DNA of 64,000 nt. It comes from Doryteuthis pealeii (taxonomy: Eukaryota > Mollusca > Cephalopoda > Myopsida > Loliginidae). Every line of letters starts with the position of its first letter. Within the stretch, counting starts at the first letter, position 1. Where the stretch lies: contig CM042179.1 of NCBI GenBank assembly GCA_023376005.1, positions 19,935,270-19,999,269 of the forward strand, read 5' to 3'. A program made the translations under genes and the position numbers. Of the stretch, positions 14,301-26,439 are shown in pieces. Below the pieces are notes generated by a model. That model saw only the letters and a program-made list of their open reading frames with translations. It had not been told where the DNA came from and ran no database searches.

Positions 14301-14566
14301 TCTTACGTTCTTCTTGGCCTTTGTCTGCTTCTCCTACTCCTTCTTCCTTTCTTTCCTTCTTCCCCCTTTTTCATCTTCTCGCTGCATTTCTCCTCTCCCT
14401 TGTCTCCTTTCTTTCTTCCTTTTTCTTCTCTCTTTCGACTCTACTGTTCTTCTCATCTTCCTGTCTTTCCCCTTTACGCTCTCTCCCCTCCCTCTCATTG
14501 CTCTTTCTTTTCCTTTTCTCTTCTATGCTTTGTTCTTGTCCCTTTTTCATTTCAGTTCTCCTCGGG
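11391..14566 (+). repeat. 3.2-kb polypyrimidine tract
   Basis: Almost every base is C or T on the plus strand, with scattered G and A. A loose unit built from ctccctctcc followed by ttttctttctttc recurs at 11.46-11.85 kb and again at 13.14-13.43 kb. The interior is less regular. Long open frames here, up to several hundred codons of Leu, Ser, Phe and Pro, exist only because stop codons need A or G after T; they are not genes. Such tracts can form triplex DNA and are hard to sequence. This one ends exactly at an assembly gap, so its true length and sequence are uncertain. Confidence 0.92.
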
Positions 14567-14666
14567 NNNNNNNNNNNNNNNNNNNNNNNNNNNNNNNNNN
14601 NNNNNNNNNNNNNNNNNNNNNNNNNNNNNNNNNNNNNNNNNNNNNNNNNNNNNNNNNNNNNNNNNN
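14567..14666. other. Assembly gap (100 N)
   Basis: Exactly 100 N, a conventional placeholder for a gap of unknown size. It separates the polypyrimidine tract from arm C. Confidence 0.99.
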
Positions 14667-15162
14667 ACGATAAATCGTTTTTGATATTTTTTATAAAGAC
14701 TATACACTATACAAGGTGCCACCCACAGCCACAAGTAAAACTTCAAATTGCCGTTTTTTACATGAAATTTCAAACTTGTTTTTTCCTGTTGATTAAAAGG
14801 CAGATTGCAAAAGGCGAAAATATTTGAACATGGCTAGTGCACTTAGTATACCTTTCAATAAACAATGTTTCTACCACATTTTCTTACAAATAATTCATCT
14901 GGCCATCAGGCCACAAACACTTGCCTTTATGATTATAATTATTTTACACTAAAAAGAAATTTAAAATTTCGACACAAAAGAACTAAATATATTGAAATTA
15001 AAAAATTATAGCCCTCTGTTTTTTTATGAGACATAAGATTCATGATTGAATTTTATTTTAAGTACTGTAGTTTCCTTCCAAAATGAACGAATACAATGAG
15101 TAGCTATACCAACAGCAACGAATGAATAAATAGTAGTAGTAGACCTTATTTATTGACTATTT

Positions 15163-15199
<37 letters not shown>

Positions 15200-17450
15200 A
15201 AGAAAAGAGTTGATTGAAAGTATGAAGAAAATACAATAAAATATAAATTAAATTAATTGTAATTATTGAGGTCTTAAGTGGAAAAAGATTGAATAAATAA
15301 AAAATGAATAAATAATAAATACTTTTAACACAATGTGGCAGGAGAAGCAGACTCAAAACGCATGTTACGATTTTTTATGTAGGACTAAAGGAAATTAAAA
15401 AAAAAAAAATAAAAAAAAAAAAGGGGAAAGAAAGAAAAATGAAAGTTCAATGTGGTATATGCTTAAGGAGATTTTTAAAAAAGCCAGTTAATTAGTATAG
15501 TAAAACTGGAGAAATAAGATGAGAAATTATTTCACAATTACCTTGTATTTGCTTTTGGGAAGATCCTCAAGGAATGGATGAACATGAAAAATAGGAAATT
15601 AAAACGTTGTACGATAGAAAAATTCATTCAACAATTGCAATTGACAAAATATTACAACATCTTATTTGAAATTGAAATTTTACTCCAGAAATATACACGT
15701 TAAAAAGTAAGTTTAATAAAAAATAAGTTTCACAATACCACTAGTTGATTATGTTTTTTTTTTTTTTTCCACTTAGTCATCAGTGCTTATAAATTCAATT
15801 TTTACATGTTTCTCATAACACGTGTGTGTTAAAAACTGTTTACATGCAAAATAAAAAATGTTATAAAAATCAATGAAATATATATGCAAAAATGAAAAAG
15901 TTTATTAAAATAAATTGATAGTTTGTAATTTCAATTGTACAAGAGTGAAATGATTCTAAGAAATAAAAAAAATAATGGATATTTCTTTTTTTTTGGTTTT
16001 CGTAGCCAAATATACATACGAAGAGAAGAAACCAAAATAACAAAGCTTTTAATCTAACTGTCGCTCGTTAAGGACATTGACTAAAATCTTAATTAATCTA
16101 TTTAGTTTATAGCGTAATAAATCAATGAGATTTTTATGGCAGCCTATTGTTACACATCTAGTGAGAAGCGCGGGTTCGGTAGTTAAAAAAATTAAAAGGA
16201 AAAACCGTGAGAACCCCAAAAATAAGGAGATATACCAGGAGAGGTAGCACTTACAAATACATTAAAAAATGGATTATAATGAATAAAGATTTATATAATG
16301 AATGCCATAATCTTCTTAAAATATAATATCAACTCAATATTGTAGTTTTAGTAAATATATTCATTACAGGTCAGGAAAAATTAAATACCTTTATTAAAAC
16401 ATTAAGATCTTTCCAGGCCGCTTTCTCTCAGACTCTCTGATTTGTGCGTGTTTTCTTTCTTTTTTGGTGAGTGTTTCTTTGCTCTAGCCTCCCCTTCTTC
16501 CTCCGTAATATGGGCGCACTCTGCCTAATATTTACTATTAGATGAATGTAAAGCCATGGTTCAGTGTACTCGTAGGATTCACAGGCTCTTTCGTTGATCT
16601 AAAATTAGACGAAACCAATCGGCCAGTGCCTGCTAAATTAAATGCCTTTTCCCTACCATCCATAGATATATACGCTGAGGGGTACATGCTTTGTTATTGG
16701 CTAATTAAACAGTAGAGGGGGGTGTTAAAGGGTTTTGAACTGAATAGGAAGAAGGAGCACTGGGATGAAAGAGAGGTAAAGCATATGGGATAATGTATAG
16801 GACTGCGGATTTTAGAAACATAGGGTTAAATTTGGGAATAGGGACAGCGATTGACGAGGAATGAAATTTATATAAACTGAAATGAAAATTAGAGAGTAGG
16901 TTATCGTAGTACTAGTGTAGTAAGTTAAAGAAAAAGAAATTGGAAAAAAAACGAAGTTGAAAATAATAAATTTAGAAAAAAGACAATGTGAAATACATGA
17001 CAACAGATTAGGGAATACAAGGATATATATTATATATAAATATTTTATATTATATATATATATATATATGAAATTTGTATATGCATAAGGAAAAATGTTG
17101 TTTTGTTTGTGACAGTAGGAATCAAAGCCTCCCGTTTTTTAGTGTAAGAGCCAAATCAAGCACCTGGCTGCTCCTGCTGTTCCATTAAGATAAAGCAGTG
17201 TCCCGTTGTTATTTTTAAAATATTTATTTTTAAAAAAAAAAAACAAAAAAAAAAGAAGCTTGGAAAGCAAAAACTCCGATTATACTTAGTTTATGCATCC
17301 CTGCTGTCATTGCTACAATTTCATTAAAAATGCAAAGAAATTAATATTTATTGATTGTTGTTATTTTTTTTCAACTACTGGAAATAACTAGGATATTGAA
17401 GTGGGCTTGACAAGTTAGGTAGGATCATGCTACCGCATATAAAAAGTAAG

Positions 17451-17485
<35 letters not shown>

Positions 17486-20400
17486 GTAAAAAATACCCGT
17501 AGTAATTTTTTTTTAATCGTTGTAATGTTCTTACTTGGTTTGAAAATGTATTAGAGATTAAAATAACTTTTTAGCCGTTTATTTTTTTAGCGTTTTGTTT
17601 GAGATGGATATTTTTAACCGGTCAGTGTCTTTTTTTCTTAGTAACTTTCAAGTGGAATGTTTTAAATTGTACATGGCTCTATATCAACAAATTCCAATCC
17701 TTGATTTAACGGTAAAGCCATGCTTACGATATAGAGCTAAGAAGCTGGTTTTTTTTTTTTTTACTACTATTTACTTAAACAACCTGTGAGTGTTTTTATA
17801 CGAAGCAAATCTTAACAAGTAACTAATTTCTTAGTTTACAGGTGCAAAAATAGTGGAATTCGTAGTAAATATTAAGGTAAATTCAATAATACACACAGAC
17901 ATGCTTTCGAGGATTGCTTTACTACTAATATAACTGATTACTTTAAAATATTGCAATATTTGGTACCTTTTTTTTCTTTTATGAACAAGTACTCGTACCA
18001 GTTCATTTCACATATTAACACAGTAATTGTTGCTTTTTATTTTTATTGTATTCCAATTCAGAACCACTGATTTGACGAATAAATCCCGTTAGTCAAATGG
18101 TGTTTTTTGCATAGCAATAAAAACGTGTCATACCATAGCGATAAAAATGGCCAATAGAAAGAAAAGGCAAATATTTGAATAAACCAAAATGAACAACAAC
18201 TAAACACAAGAAACACATGTTCTACCTACACACTTGAGATCATTTTACGCCATTTTTTTCGTTTCCACATGTATTATCTGTGTTGCACGCGATTTGTGCC
18301 GCGCATACGCGACGTACGTGCGTTTATATATATATATATATATATAATATATATATATATATAATATATTGTTAAGCAAGAAAAAATCAATAATAATTAT
18401 CTCAAATTCCTTTTTTTTGTTCGCGTGTACTCGTAATTGCCACCACGTAGAAACATCATAAATATCACTCACAGTCACAGCAACAAGAAGGAGTGCCCAT
18501 TTTGATTAATCCTCTCTCTCATAACGTGCGTAAACGTTTTAGAAACGGGGATTTGATTTTTTTTTTTTACCATTGTTGTAACGTTATGCTTATTTTATTT
18601 TTTGGCAATTATCACTGGACGCATGCTCACAAAATGGTCTCGCTACCTTATAGATATTCTACGCACGAATCATGCAGTCTGTTTCATATATAACAACACT
18701 GGAACGTAGTGCACGTTACGCCATTTACGCATTTCTTCGTAAGGAAAAAAACGTGCCTACCTATACGCACGCACACACGTACATACAGAATACCACCCAT
18801 TCACACCTATTTTTATTTTTATGATTTCTTTAGCATTTTTACGAGTTTTGTAAGTGTATGCGTGTATTTTTTTTTTCGAATATTTTTCCTAATTTATATT
18901 ACCTAACAAATACAAGCAAAACTTAAGGAAAAATGTGTTGTTTAATTTTAATTGAAAATTATTGGAATAGTTCATTCGATGATTTGAATTTTAAAATAAA
19001 ATTGATTTATTATTTTTTTAGTTATGCACGATGTGAAAAATCGATTATTCCATTATTTTTGTTAATTGTTAATCAAAATTTTTTAGAATGAGTAAACATC
19101 TCTTTAACAGAAGGTTTTTTTATTTTTTATTTTTTCAAATTTTTTTGAAGAAAATTGAATCGTCTTATGAATTCCCAAAAGAGGGAAATTTTCTGTTTGT
19201 TAAACCAGCGTCAATTAGGTTATACTAGTCAGTCAGTCATGTAATTCTAATGAGGAAGTGAGTTAATTATAAGTTCGTCGGCGGATCTAAGAAGAATATA
19301 TAATTGATTGAGACATTCAATGTTAAAAATCACAATTAAGAATATTCAGAATATCTTTTTTGAGATGCTGTCATGAAGATTTACATTTTTATGATCAGTG
19401 ACATAGAAGAAATAAATGGTAATAATTACGTATTACGACAATCATTAAAACTGTAGGTAACTCCAATTTTCCCGTGAAATTTACCCCCACCTATAATGAA
19501 ACTTGCATAAAAGTTAATATTATTTTTTGTCCATTCAAAAGAAGAAATATAAAAAAAAAAAAAAAAAATTCTCATGATTAAAATAAAATTCAGCTTTCGG
19601 AAAATAATAAAATTATGAACAAAAACAAGGTTACATTTTCGCACTGTTAAATAAATTGAAATTTAACGTAGCCAAAAACAAGTTACAACTAGAAACTTTC
19701 TAAAAAATTCTACCGAAAAATCAATTAATGGTTCCGATTTTCACGAAATATTTCCTAATTACTTACCTTTGATGAAAATATGTTTGAAATAGGTTTTTTT
19801 CCTAAAATATATTTAGGGAAATATTTTTCCGATGTCTATCCTCCTATTTTATTTTATGAAATCTGAAAAAAAAAAAAAAAAAAAAAAATGAACCGACAAA
19901 AAAGGATTTTACTTTTTTTTCTACAAAGATAAGAACAGAATAATTATATCAGAAGATTTTTATAAGTTTCTATACGGGATTTTTTTTATAGTAAAAGAAC
20001 CATGAATACAAAATTCTGCTAAAAATATCAATAAAGAAACTAACCCTGTTGTAAAAAAAAAAACCCCCAAAAACGGAGTTCTACTTAATTTTCAAGTTAA
20101 CGGTGAGTAATGCATCCCCAATCGGATAATTTGATCTTTGAATTAGCTTTTTTCTTTGTAACAACTCTCTATGTTCATTATTTTTTTAAGTTAAAAAAAT
20201 ATTTACTTTTCTTCCTTCAATATGGCCTAAGCTGATCACGTGACGTATTTTGGTGGTACCTAATAAACTGTGACAAGATAGGACAAATATTCAATAAGAA
20301 AATGTGTTTTATTCTAAAATCCTTTGTAGCTGTGAAAAAAAAAAAGAAAGAAAAAAAATCCTCATAGCAGGGTTAAATTAAATATCACCAGGGCTTGGTT

Positions 20401-20656
20401 TTTGAGCAAAAATAAAAGAGATTTGATTTATATTTGTGAAGATAATTAAAAAAAATAAATAAAATGATAACAGCATGAATTTCTTTTTTATTTAATATTT
20501 AGATAGTAGACATTAACATTTCTTTTCAGAGTAGCTGGATCAATGCAAGGTCTCTTTTTTTTTTTTTTTTTTTACATAGGGATTTAAATGGAGCATCCCA
20601 CAAGGATTCAACTCACGATTCAGTAATAATGGATCTGCGGGACTAACTTAAAAAAT

Positions 20657-20745
20657 CCCCCTCTACCCAGGCGATGTCAAGTAGCCGCTTCTAGTGTGCT
20701 ACTAGAAGCGGCTACTTGACATCGCCTGGGTAGAGGTGGGGGATG
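20657..20745. repeat. Perfect long hairpin (arm C copy)
   Basis: The left arm ends in ccgcttctagt, the loop is gtgct, and the right arm starts actagaagcgg. About 35-38 bases pair on each side, including the ctctaccc/gggtaga ends. The outer C-run and G-run add further pairs. The loop differs from the arm B copy only because it is read from the other strand. The GC-rich hairpin stands out from AT-rich flanks and could be a small inserted palindrome. Confidence 0.88.
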
Positions 20746-21261
20746 AATAAGAATAAATTTCTATACGTATATATGGAGATAGAATCAAACTTTCCGAATT
20801 AAAAAAAGTATTGAATTAAAAATATTTTGAAACTATCTAAAAGAAGTAAAGGTTTGCATTAATTATAGTATTAATTCTGCAATCTGAACTTCTGTTTTTG
20901 TGATAGAGTATGCAATCATGAAAATATGGTTTTCTGGGGTGTGGAGCACCACCCATAAAAAATAAATACCCCCCCCAAAAAAAAAAACAAAAACAAAAAA
21001 AAAAACAAAAAAAAAACGCCGAAATTGAAGTAAACTTTATTATAAATTGTGGAGTTGCATAATATCTGAATAATATATATATATATCCAGTCTCTCTTTT
21101 ATCAACCTATTATTAATCTATTCCAAGGTATTTTCTTAATCGATGCAATGTGTGCAGTGTTATGAGCATGCAGCAAAGAAATATTTACAATTATAAAAAA
21201 AGAGACAGCAACAGGTTTTTTCAATTTAGCGTATTAAAGATATAAATTGAAATAGATTTTC

Positions 21262-21780
21262 TATGTTTTATGCACAGATACGACAGTAAATATATCTTTA
21301 TAACATCATGTATAGACCTGTCTGTGTATATAATTTGAGAGTCCAATGTACAAACGTAACTGAAAATATACTTTTTTGACCCTCATGTACAGATGTGACC
21401 GAGAAAACGCTTTTCTGATATTGTGTACACAACATTAACAGTAAATTTATATCGATGATATCATACACATGTTAGACTAAACATTCAGATATTAAAATGT
21501 ATTTCTGACTCATGTGTAGCTACAATTATAAAATAAATCTTTATGATGTCATGTGCAGTTTTTTTTTCGATCCCATATATAGATTCCAGTCCCCAATATA
21601 CAAACGTGACTGGAAAAAAAAACCCCAACCCTTTTCTGACAATGTGTGCAGAGGTGAGTTTTCTGGCCTCATATATGCATAAGATTTTGGTACATGTATG
21701 ACAAGAAAGAAAGTCGCTAAAGATTTACCTGACATTTGTACAAAGATGACCATAAAGAATATTTTCTGACTTTCTCCATT
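21262..21780 (+). repeat. Degenerate 38-39-bp minisatellite
   Basis: About twelve diverged units can be laid out. Most begin atgtacag, atgtacaa, atgcacag or atgtgtag and end in tctgac, atgatgtc or similar, with 38-39 bp spacing in the best-preserved part (21,265-21,420). Some units are longer or truncated. The same array is in arm B (3,340-3,870) and in the dispersed copy at 57.0-57.5 kb, where one unit carries a 10-bp deletion. Confidence 0.65.
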
Positions 21781-24059
21781 AAATAAGACAGAGAAAAGGT
21801 ATTATTTATAGTGTATCTTTCTGTGTCTTATTAATAATAATTTAAAAATAGTTTCATCTTTCATTCGAAACATTTAATTAATATGATTTTGTTAGATTTC
21901 AGCAATATTTTAATTCTATTTTGTAGCAGTTCATTTAGATCCAGTACCCGCTATAAAAGAATATCCACCCACCAAAAAACAAAACAAAAAAACAAAAAAC
22001 AAAACAAAACAAACAAAACAAAACATTTATATATGATAAGATTATTGATATTTGTATATTCAACGTGACATTTATTCTTTTCTTATGTTGCTTTTCATTT
22101 CAATAAAATCGTTTTCTTTAACGTATCCATTTTTAGATAAATGACGTGTTTCCGCCTCCCTATAACCATTCAAATTTATAAATACAATGAATACAAAATC
22201 TAACACGTGAGTAATCTATTTGACCAGTCAATTCAATTGATAGATTTGATAAACTATCTTAATACACTGACATGATATGAAACTCAGAGAAATTTGTTCA
22301 ATTGTTGCAAAAATATAAAAGAAATAATTTAATATACAATTCCTATGAAAGGTTGAAGCAGTTTAGAGAATTGAGACCCCCCCCCAAAAAAAAAAAAAAA
22401 AAAAAAAAAAAAAACACCAAAAACATCCCGCCAAAAAAAAAAAAAACGGCCAAAAAAAACAACAACAAAAAAAACAAAATAAAAAACAAAAAACAAAAAC
22501 AAAACGTTTGTACGGATAAAAATAGAGGATGGTTCAAGAAACACAAAAAGGGAAACCGGACATTACGCTTGTGGATAATTCTAATTTGAACTAGATGTAA
22601 TTAACAATAAAATGGATTAATAATATATAAAATAAACAATTATTATTAAATAGCAAAGCAAAGAGAACAAAACGCCCCCCCCAAAAAAAAAAAAAAAAAA
22701 AAGAAGAAGAAGAAACACCCCAAACCCCAGACCTATTAAAGTTCTATCTATTGGTCAAATAAATATGTTTGAAAATTATTTAAATTAAATAAGAAGATTG
22801 ATACCATATAATTGTGTGTAAACAAGTGATAACTATTAAATAGAATTATTAATGTTAGGAATAATTGAAACCATTTTACTATGAGGAAATTGTTTGTATA
22901 ATGAACAAAGCTTTACAAAGGATTATTATTAAATAGGAATAGTTACTTAAAACCATATAACTGTGTGCAAATAAACGATTATTACACCAGTCGACATTTT
23001 TCCGACTCAATGGGCACATATTTCTGGGCTATTTTTTTTTAACATTGAATGTGAAAATGAAATCTATTTTGCCCTACCACATCACATTTTCCCAATACAG
23101 ATACTTTCTACTTTGCTTAAAACAGGCCAAAATGCACATTTAACAGGTCAGGTCAAACCTTAAAAGATTTTACGTTATAATAACTTATCATAAAATAAAA
23201 AAATATCCCAATAACTTAAAGAATGCATTTTCAGCCAAGAAAAAGTTTTTAGAAAGATTTCACACAAAATTAAATTAAGTCAAACGTGTGTCATCAATTT
23301 TTGAATCAAAACAGATAAAGAATATACAAAGGAAGGAAAAATAAATTAATTTTTGTATAAATCTTCTCTTTCTGGAAACTCTAAGGTGTTTTTTTGAAAA
23401 GGTTTATGTTATTTAATGCTCCAGTAGAAATCAGCCAACATGTTAACATCCCATCTTTCATCCATTTCTTTCCCTGTTCATCACTATCGTTATCATGATT
23501 ATTAGGAAACTGATCGAGGTGACAAATGAAAAAGTAAATCTTGATGTTGAACCCGAGTAGTTTAAAGGTAAAGTGCCTAGTTGGCTATACCTATACAACA
23601 TTCTTAGTCTCAAATACACTCAACATCCTAACAATCCTCATTCATCGATGTTTTTATGCATGTTATACGGAGACATGCATCATAATACAATAGCTCCGTA
23701 AATTCAAGTGACATATTAGAATTTTCGGACGGTTTCAGTCTTAAAGTGAAAACTACTAATAAAAACTAAAATTGCTGTTCTTGAAAGTCTTCTAAACAGC
23801 TTCTTCTATGATAAATAGAGAAGAAACAGAAATCAACAAAGTTTTAACAAGCTAAGAACATTGAGGACACAAAAACATTTTCCAATGAAATAACTCTCAT
23901 AAAATCAATCATTTTCAGGTCAGCTTATCTGAAGTGAAATAGCTTAAAATTCATTTTGAAAGTTTTTTGGATACTTTTTCTTCAATGATTTTTGACATGA
24001 GACGAAATGTTTCAACTATGTCATTCATAGTTACTTGAAATCACACGCACTCGCTTTGA

Positions 24060-24480
24060 CAGTACATATAATATACTACTTGAAATCATATAATTGTGTG
24101 TAAATGCCCATTCCCAACAGCATTTGAGTCGAAAAAAAATGTGATTGGTGTTATTAAATAAAAAGTGTTACTTGAAATCATATAATTGTGTGTAAACAAA
24201 CGATTATTATTAAATAGGAATAGTTATTTAAGCCATGGTATATATCTATGAATTATGCATTTTGGCATATTTTAAGCAAAATAGAAATTATCTTTACTGA
24301 GAAAAGTGATGTGATGGGGCAAAATGGACCTGATTTTCAGATTCATCGGGGGTGGGGGGGAGGGGCAAAATGTGTGCCCATTGCCCAACAGCATTTGAGT
24401 CGAAAAAAATGTTGATTGATGTTATTAAATAAGAAGTGTTACTTGAAATCATATAATTGTGTGCAAAATTATTAAAAAAA
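24060..24480 (-). repeat. Diverged inverted copy of 22.95-23.15 kb
   Basis: The reverse complement of 22,960-23,150 aligns here at clearly lower identity than the A/B/C arms. Shared words include tgcattttgg, gtgatgtg, gggcaaaat, gtgcccatt and gagtcg. Within it the words acttgaaatcatataattg and agcatttgagtcgaaaa occur twice or more in direct orientation (near 24,078, 24,168 and 24,440). This is an old inverted and locally duplicated repeat and not an assembly copy. Confidence 0.7.
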
Positions 24481-24499
24481 AAAATGTAATCCACAATTA

Positions 24500-25240
24500 C
24501 TATGAGAGGATGTACCAGTTTAGAGAATTAAGAAAAGACAAAGAAAACAAAACAAAACGCTAAATTTTCAATTGAGTTTTCGACAAAAAATTATTAGAAA
24601 TTAATACTAAAGTAAAATAGTTATTAAAAAATATGTTTTTAGAATCTCATAATATGAAATTTTAAACTTAACATCATATCTTAAATGAATTTTATATATC
24701 AATTTATCATAGCAGAAATACCTTATTAAATCAGAAAGTTTTGAAATAAAATAACTGATGTATTATAAAATTCATTCATTAATAAATGAAAATTTCATTA
24801 AAATCAGATAATTCCCTGATTTTAGGTAAAATCAATCAGAAGGGTTAAATTTATTTTGTAAACACGGATTTTAAGTCATCTTTAGACAGCGTTTACGGCC
24901 ATTTTGGAGCAAAATTGATAAAACAATCGTTTTAAATGCATTAAAAATAAATTACATGTGTAATATTATTTTGCTTTTTTTAAAAACTGATGCTTATTAT
25001 GTTACTACTTTTCGACTTAGACAAAAAGTAGACCTTAAATAATCGATTTAATTAATTTCAATTCGCTTTTAAAATGAAAAGCAGACGAAAATTTAGTTAT
25101 ACCTAGTGTAAACAAATGATTATCTTAATCAAATAAAAACAATTTTTTTTATCACACTTGTGATAAAAAATGATCGTAATGTAATGGTTAAAATACATAT
25201 GAATGTAGTCAAGTATGCGGAGTGACCTATTCTCGGTATA
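24500..25240. other. AT-rich intergenic sequence, nothing recognised
   Basis: No coding region, repeat family or RNA gene could be recognised here. Confidence 0.5.
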
Positions 25241-25249
25241 AACAATACA

Positions 25250-25443
25250 TCGAGGAAGTTCACTTACGCTAGACCAAGGGATTGTTATTGCGTCAGAAGT
25301 GGAGCGCCACACCCACCATTGGTTTCCTACTTTACCACACAGAACGATGCTGGGCTACTAATGCGCTGAGTTGGCGAGTGCTGGTATCGAACCTGGAGCC
25401 TTGTTGGTGGTGGATGCTCTACCGACCGAGCTAAATGGACCCT
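25250..25443 (-). mobile_element. tRNA-derived SINE
   Basis: On the minus strand the element starts gggtccatttagctcggt. It carries a pol III A-box-like segment (complement of 25,415-25,433, containing tagctcggtcggtagagca) and a B box, ggttcgatacc (complement of 25,383-25,393). The T-arm does not pair properly and no good acceptor stem closes, so this is a SINE head, not a functional tRNA gene. The body (25,258-25,312) contains ggcgctccac and ccttggtctagcg, which recur in the fragment at 51,168-51,299. That identifies a repeated family. Confidence 0.8.
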
Positions 25444-25635
25444 AATCAAACATTCATAAATTAATCAAATTTCAACATTAACCTTTAAGGAAATGAGATG
25501 CCATTAAGCACATAAACCGCCCAAAACAAAATAAAACAAATCTCGTTATTTCATATAACTACAACCTAAAAACAGGGACCCCCCTGAATGAATTTTATAT
25601 GTTAATTAATCTACCCATTATTTTCCCCATTAAAC

Positions 25636-25662
25636 TAACCCTAAACCCTATAACCCTAACCC
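25636..25662. repeat. Short telomere-like repeat
   Basis: The plus strand reads aaccctaaaccctataacc then ctaacccc, about four imperfect CCCTAA units (TTAGGG on the other strand). Too short and imperfect for a firm call. Confidence 0.4.
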
Positions 25663-25820
25663 CGTCTTCTTTTTTTCCTAGTAGATCAATAAATAAATAA
25701 ATAATTTATCAGTCAATCAGAGTGGTTCCCCTTTTTTATGTTGGAGTTATATGAAATAACCACAAATCTAATATGTTTTTTTTTCTCTAAAAGAAAAATA
25801 AATTAATCTATAGATATAAA

Positions 25821-26108
25821 TGGTCCGGCAGAACGGTTTCTTATGTTTGGTAAGTAAATAAAAGCCGCAAAAAAATCCTATTCAAAATTTAATTTTACTA
25901 TAAAAACAATACTGGCCATTTTTTGTTATTATCCTCACGAAGTATACACTACTAAAGCCTCATCCTGAAGTTACTAATAATACAGGGTCTGACAGAATGA
26001 TCTCTTGGTCTGAAATGCAAAAACAAAAAAAGCAACATAATTCCTATTCAAAATTTAATTTTACTATAAATATAATACTGGTCATTTTTTGTTATTGTCA
26101 TCATTTTG
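25821..26108 (+). repeat. Two direct copies of a 160-bp segment
   Basis: A segment starting near 25,823 (ggtccggcagaacgg) recurs near 25,985 (ggtctgacagaatga). Both then contain cctattcaaaatttaatttt and a diverged version of caatactggccatttttt. Spacing is about 163 bp. Confidence 0.75.
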
Positions 26109-26439
26109 ATTATATCGCTTAATGCTTGCCCTTACGAAGTTCTGCAGGTTAGTCAATGCTATTGGTATTGCTGTGATTTCATGACGATTAGAACCTTTCA
26201 GTTTATTAGTTGTCTGCGAGTTACAGTTAAAGAGTTGAATTAAAGAGAATACTCACAAGGGGATATATCTGGTAAGCGAATCGGTCATGGGATGTCATCA
26301 TGTAGTGAGATAAATTTCAATAACAAAAACGCAATGTTTACCATTTCACGCTATAATGGCAACTGAAATGACACAACTGTTGTTGCACAAAGCAGATCCA
26401 TAAAAAAGCAAAGGGAATTTGGGGAGATATGACAAAAAA

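Larger units (their letters stand above)
14667..23848 (+). repeat. Inverted-repeat arm C, about 9.2 kb
   Basis: Arm C is the reverse complement of arm B. Beyond 23,848 it continues into sequence not present in A or B, so C is probably the arm in true genomic context. It contains A-runs, AT microsatellites near 17.04 and 18.33 kb, the 20.7-kb hairpin, a 39-bp minisatellite at 21.3-21.8 kb, and a segment (21,184-22,332) that recurs at 56.93-58.02 kb. No credible coding region was found. Confidence 0.92.

Noticed and set aside
11392..14827. Very long open frames rich in Leu, Ser, Phe and Pro
   Set aside because: They lie in the polypyrimidine tract where stop codons are nearly impossible. Several overlap in different frames and two run through the N gap.
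25370..25443. A genuine tRNA gene
   Set aside because: A and B boxes are present, but the T-arm and acceptor stem do not pair, and the body matches a dispersed SINE.
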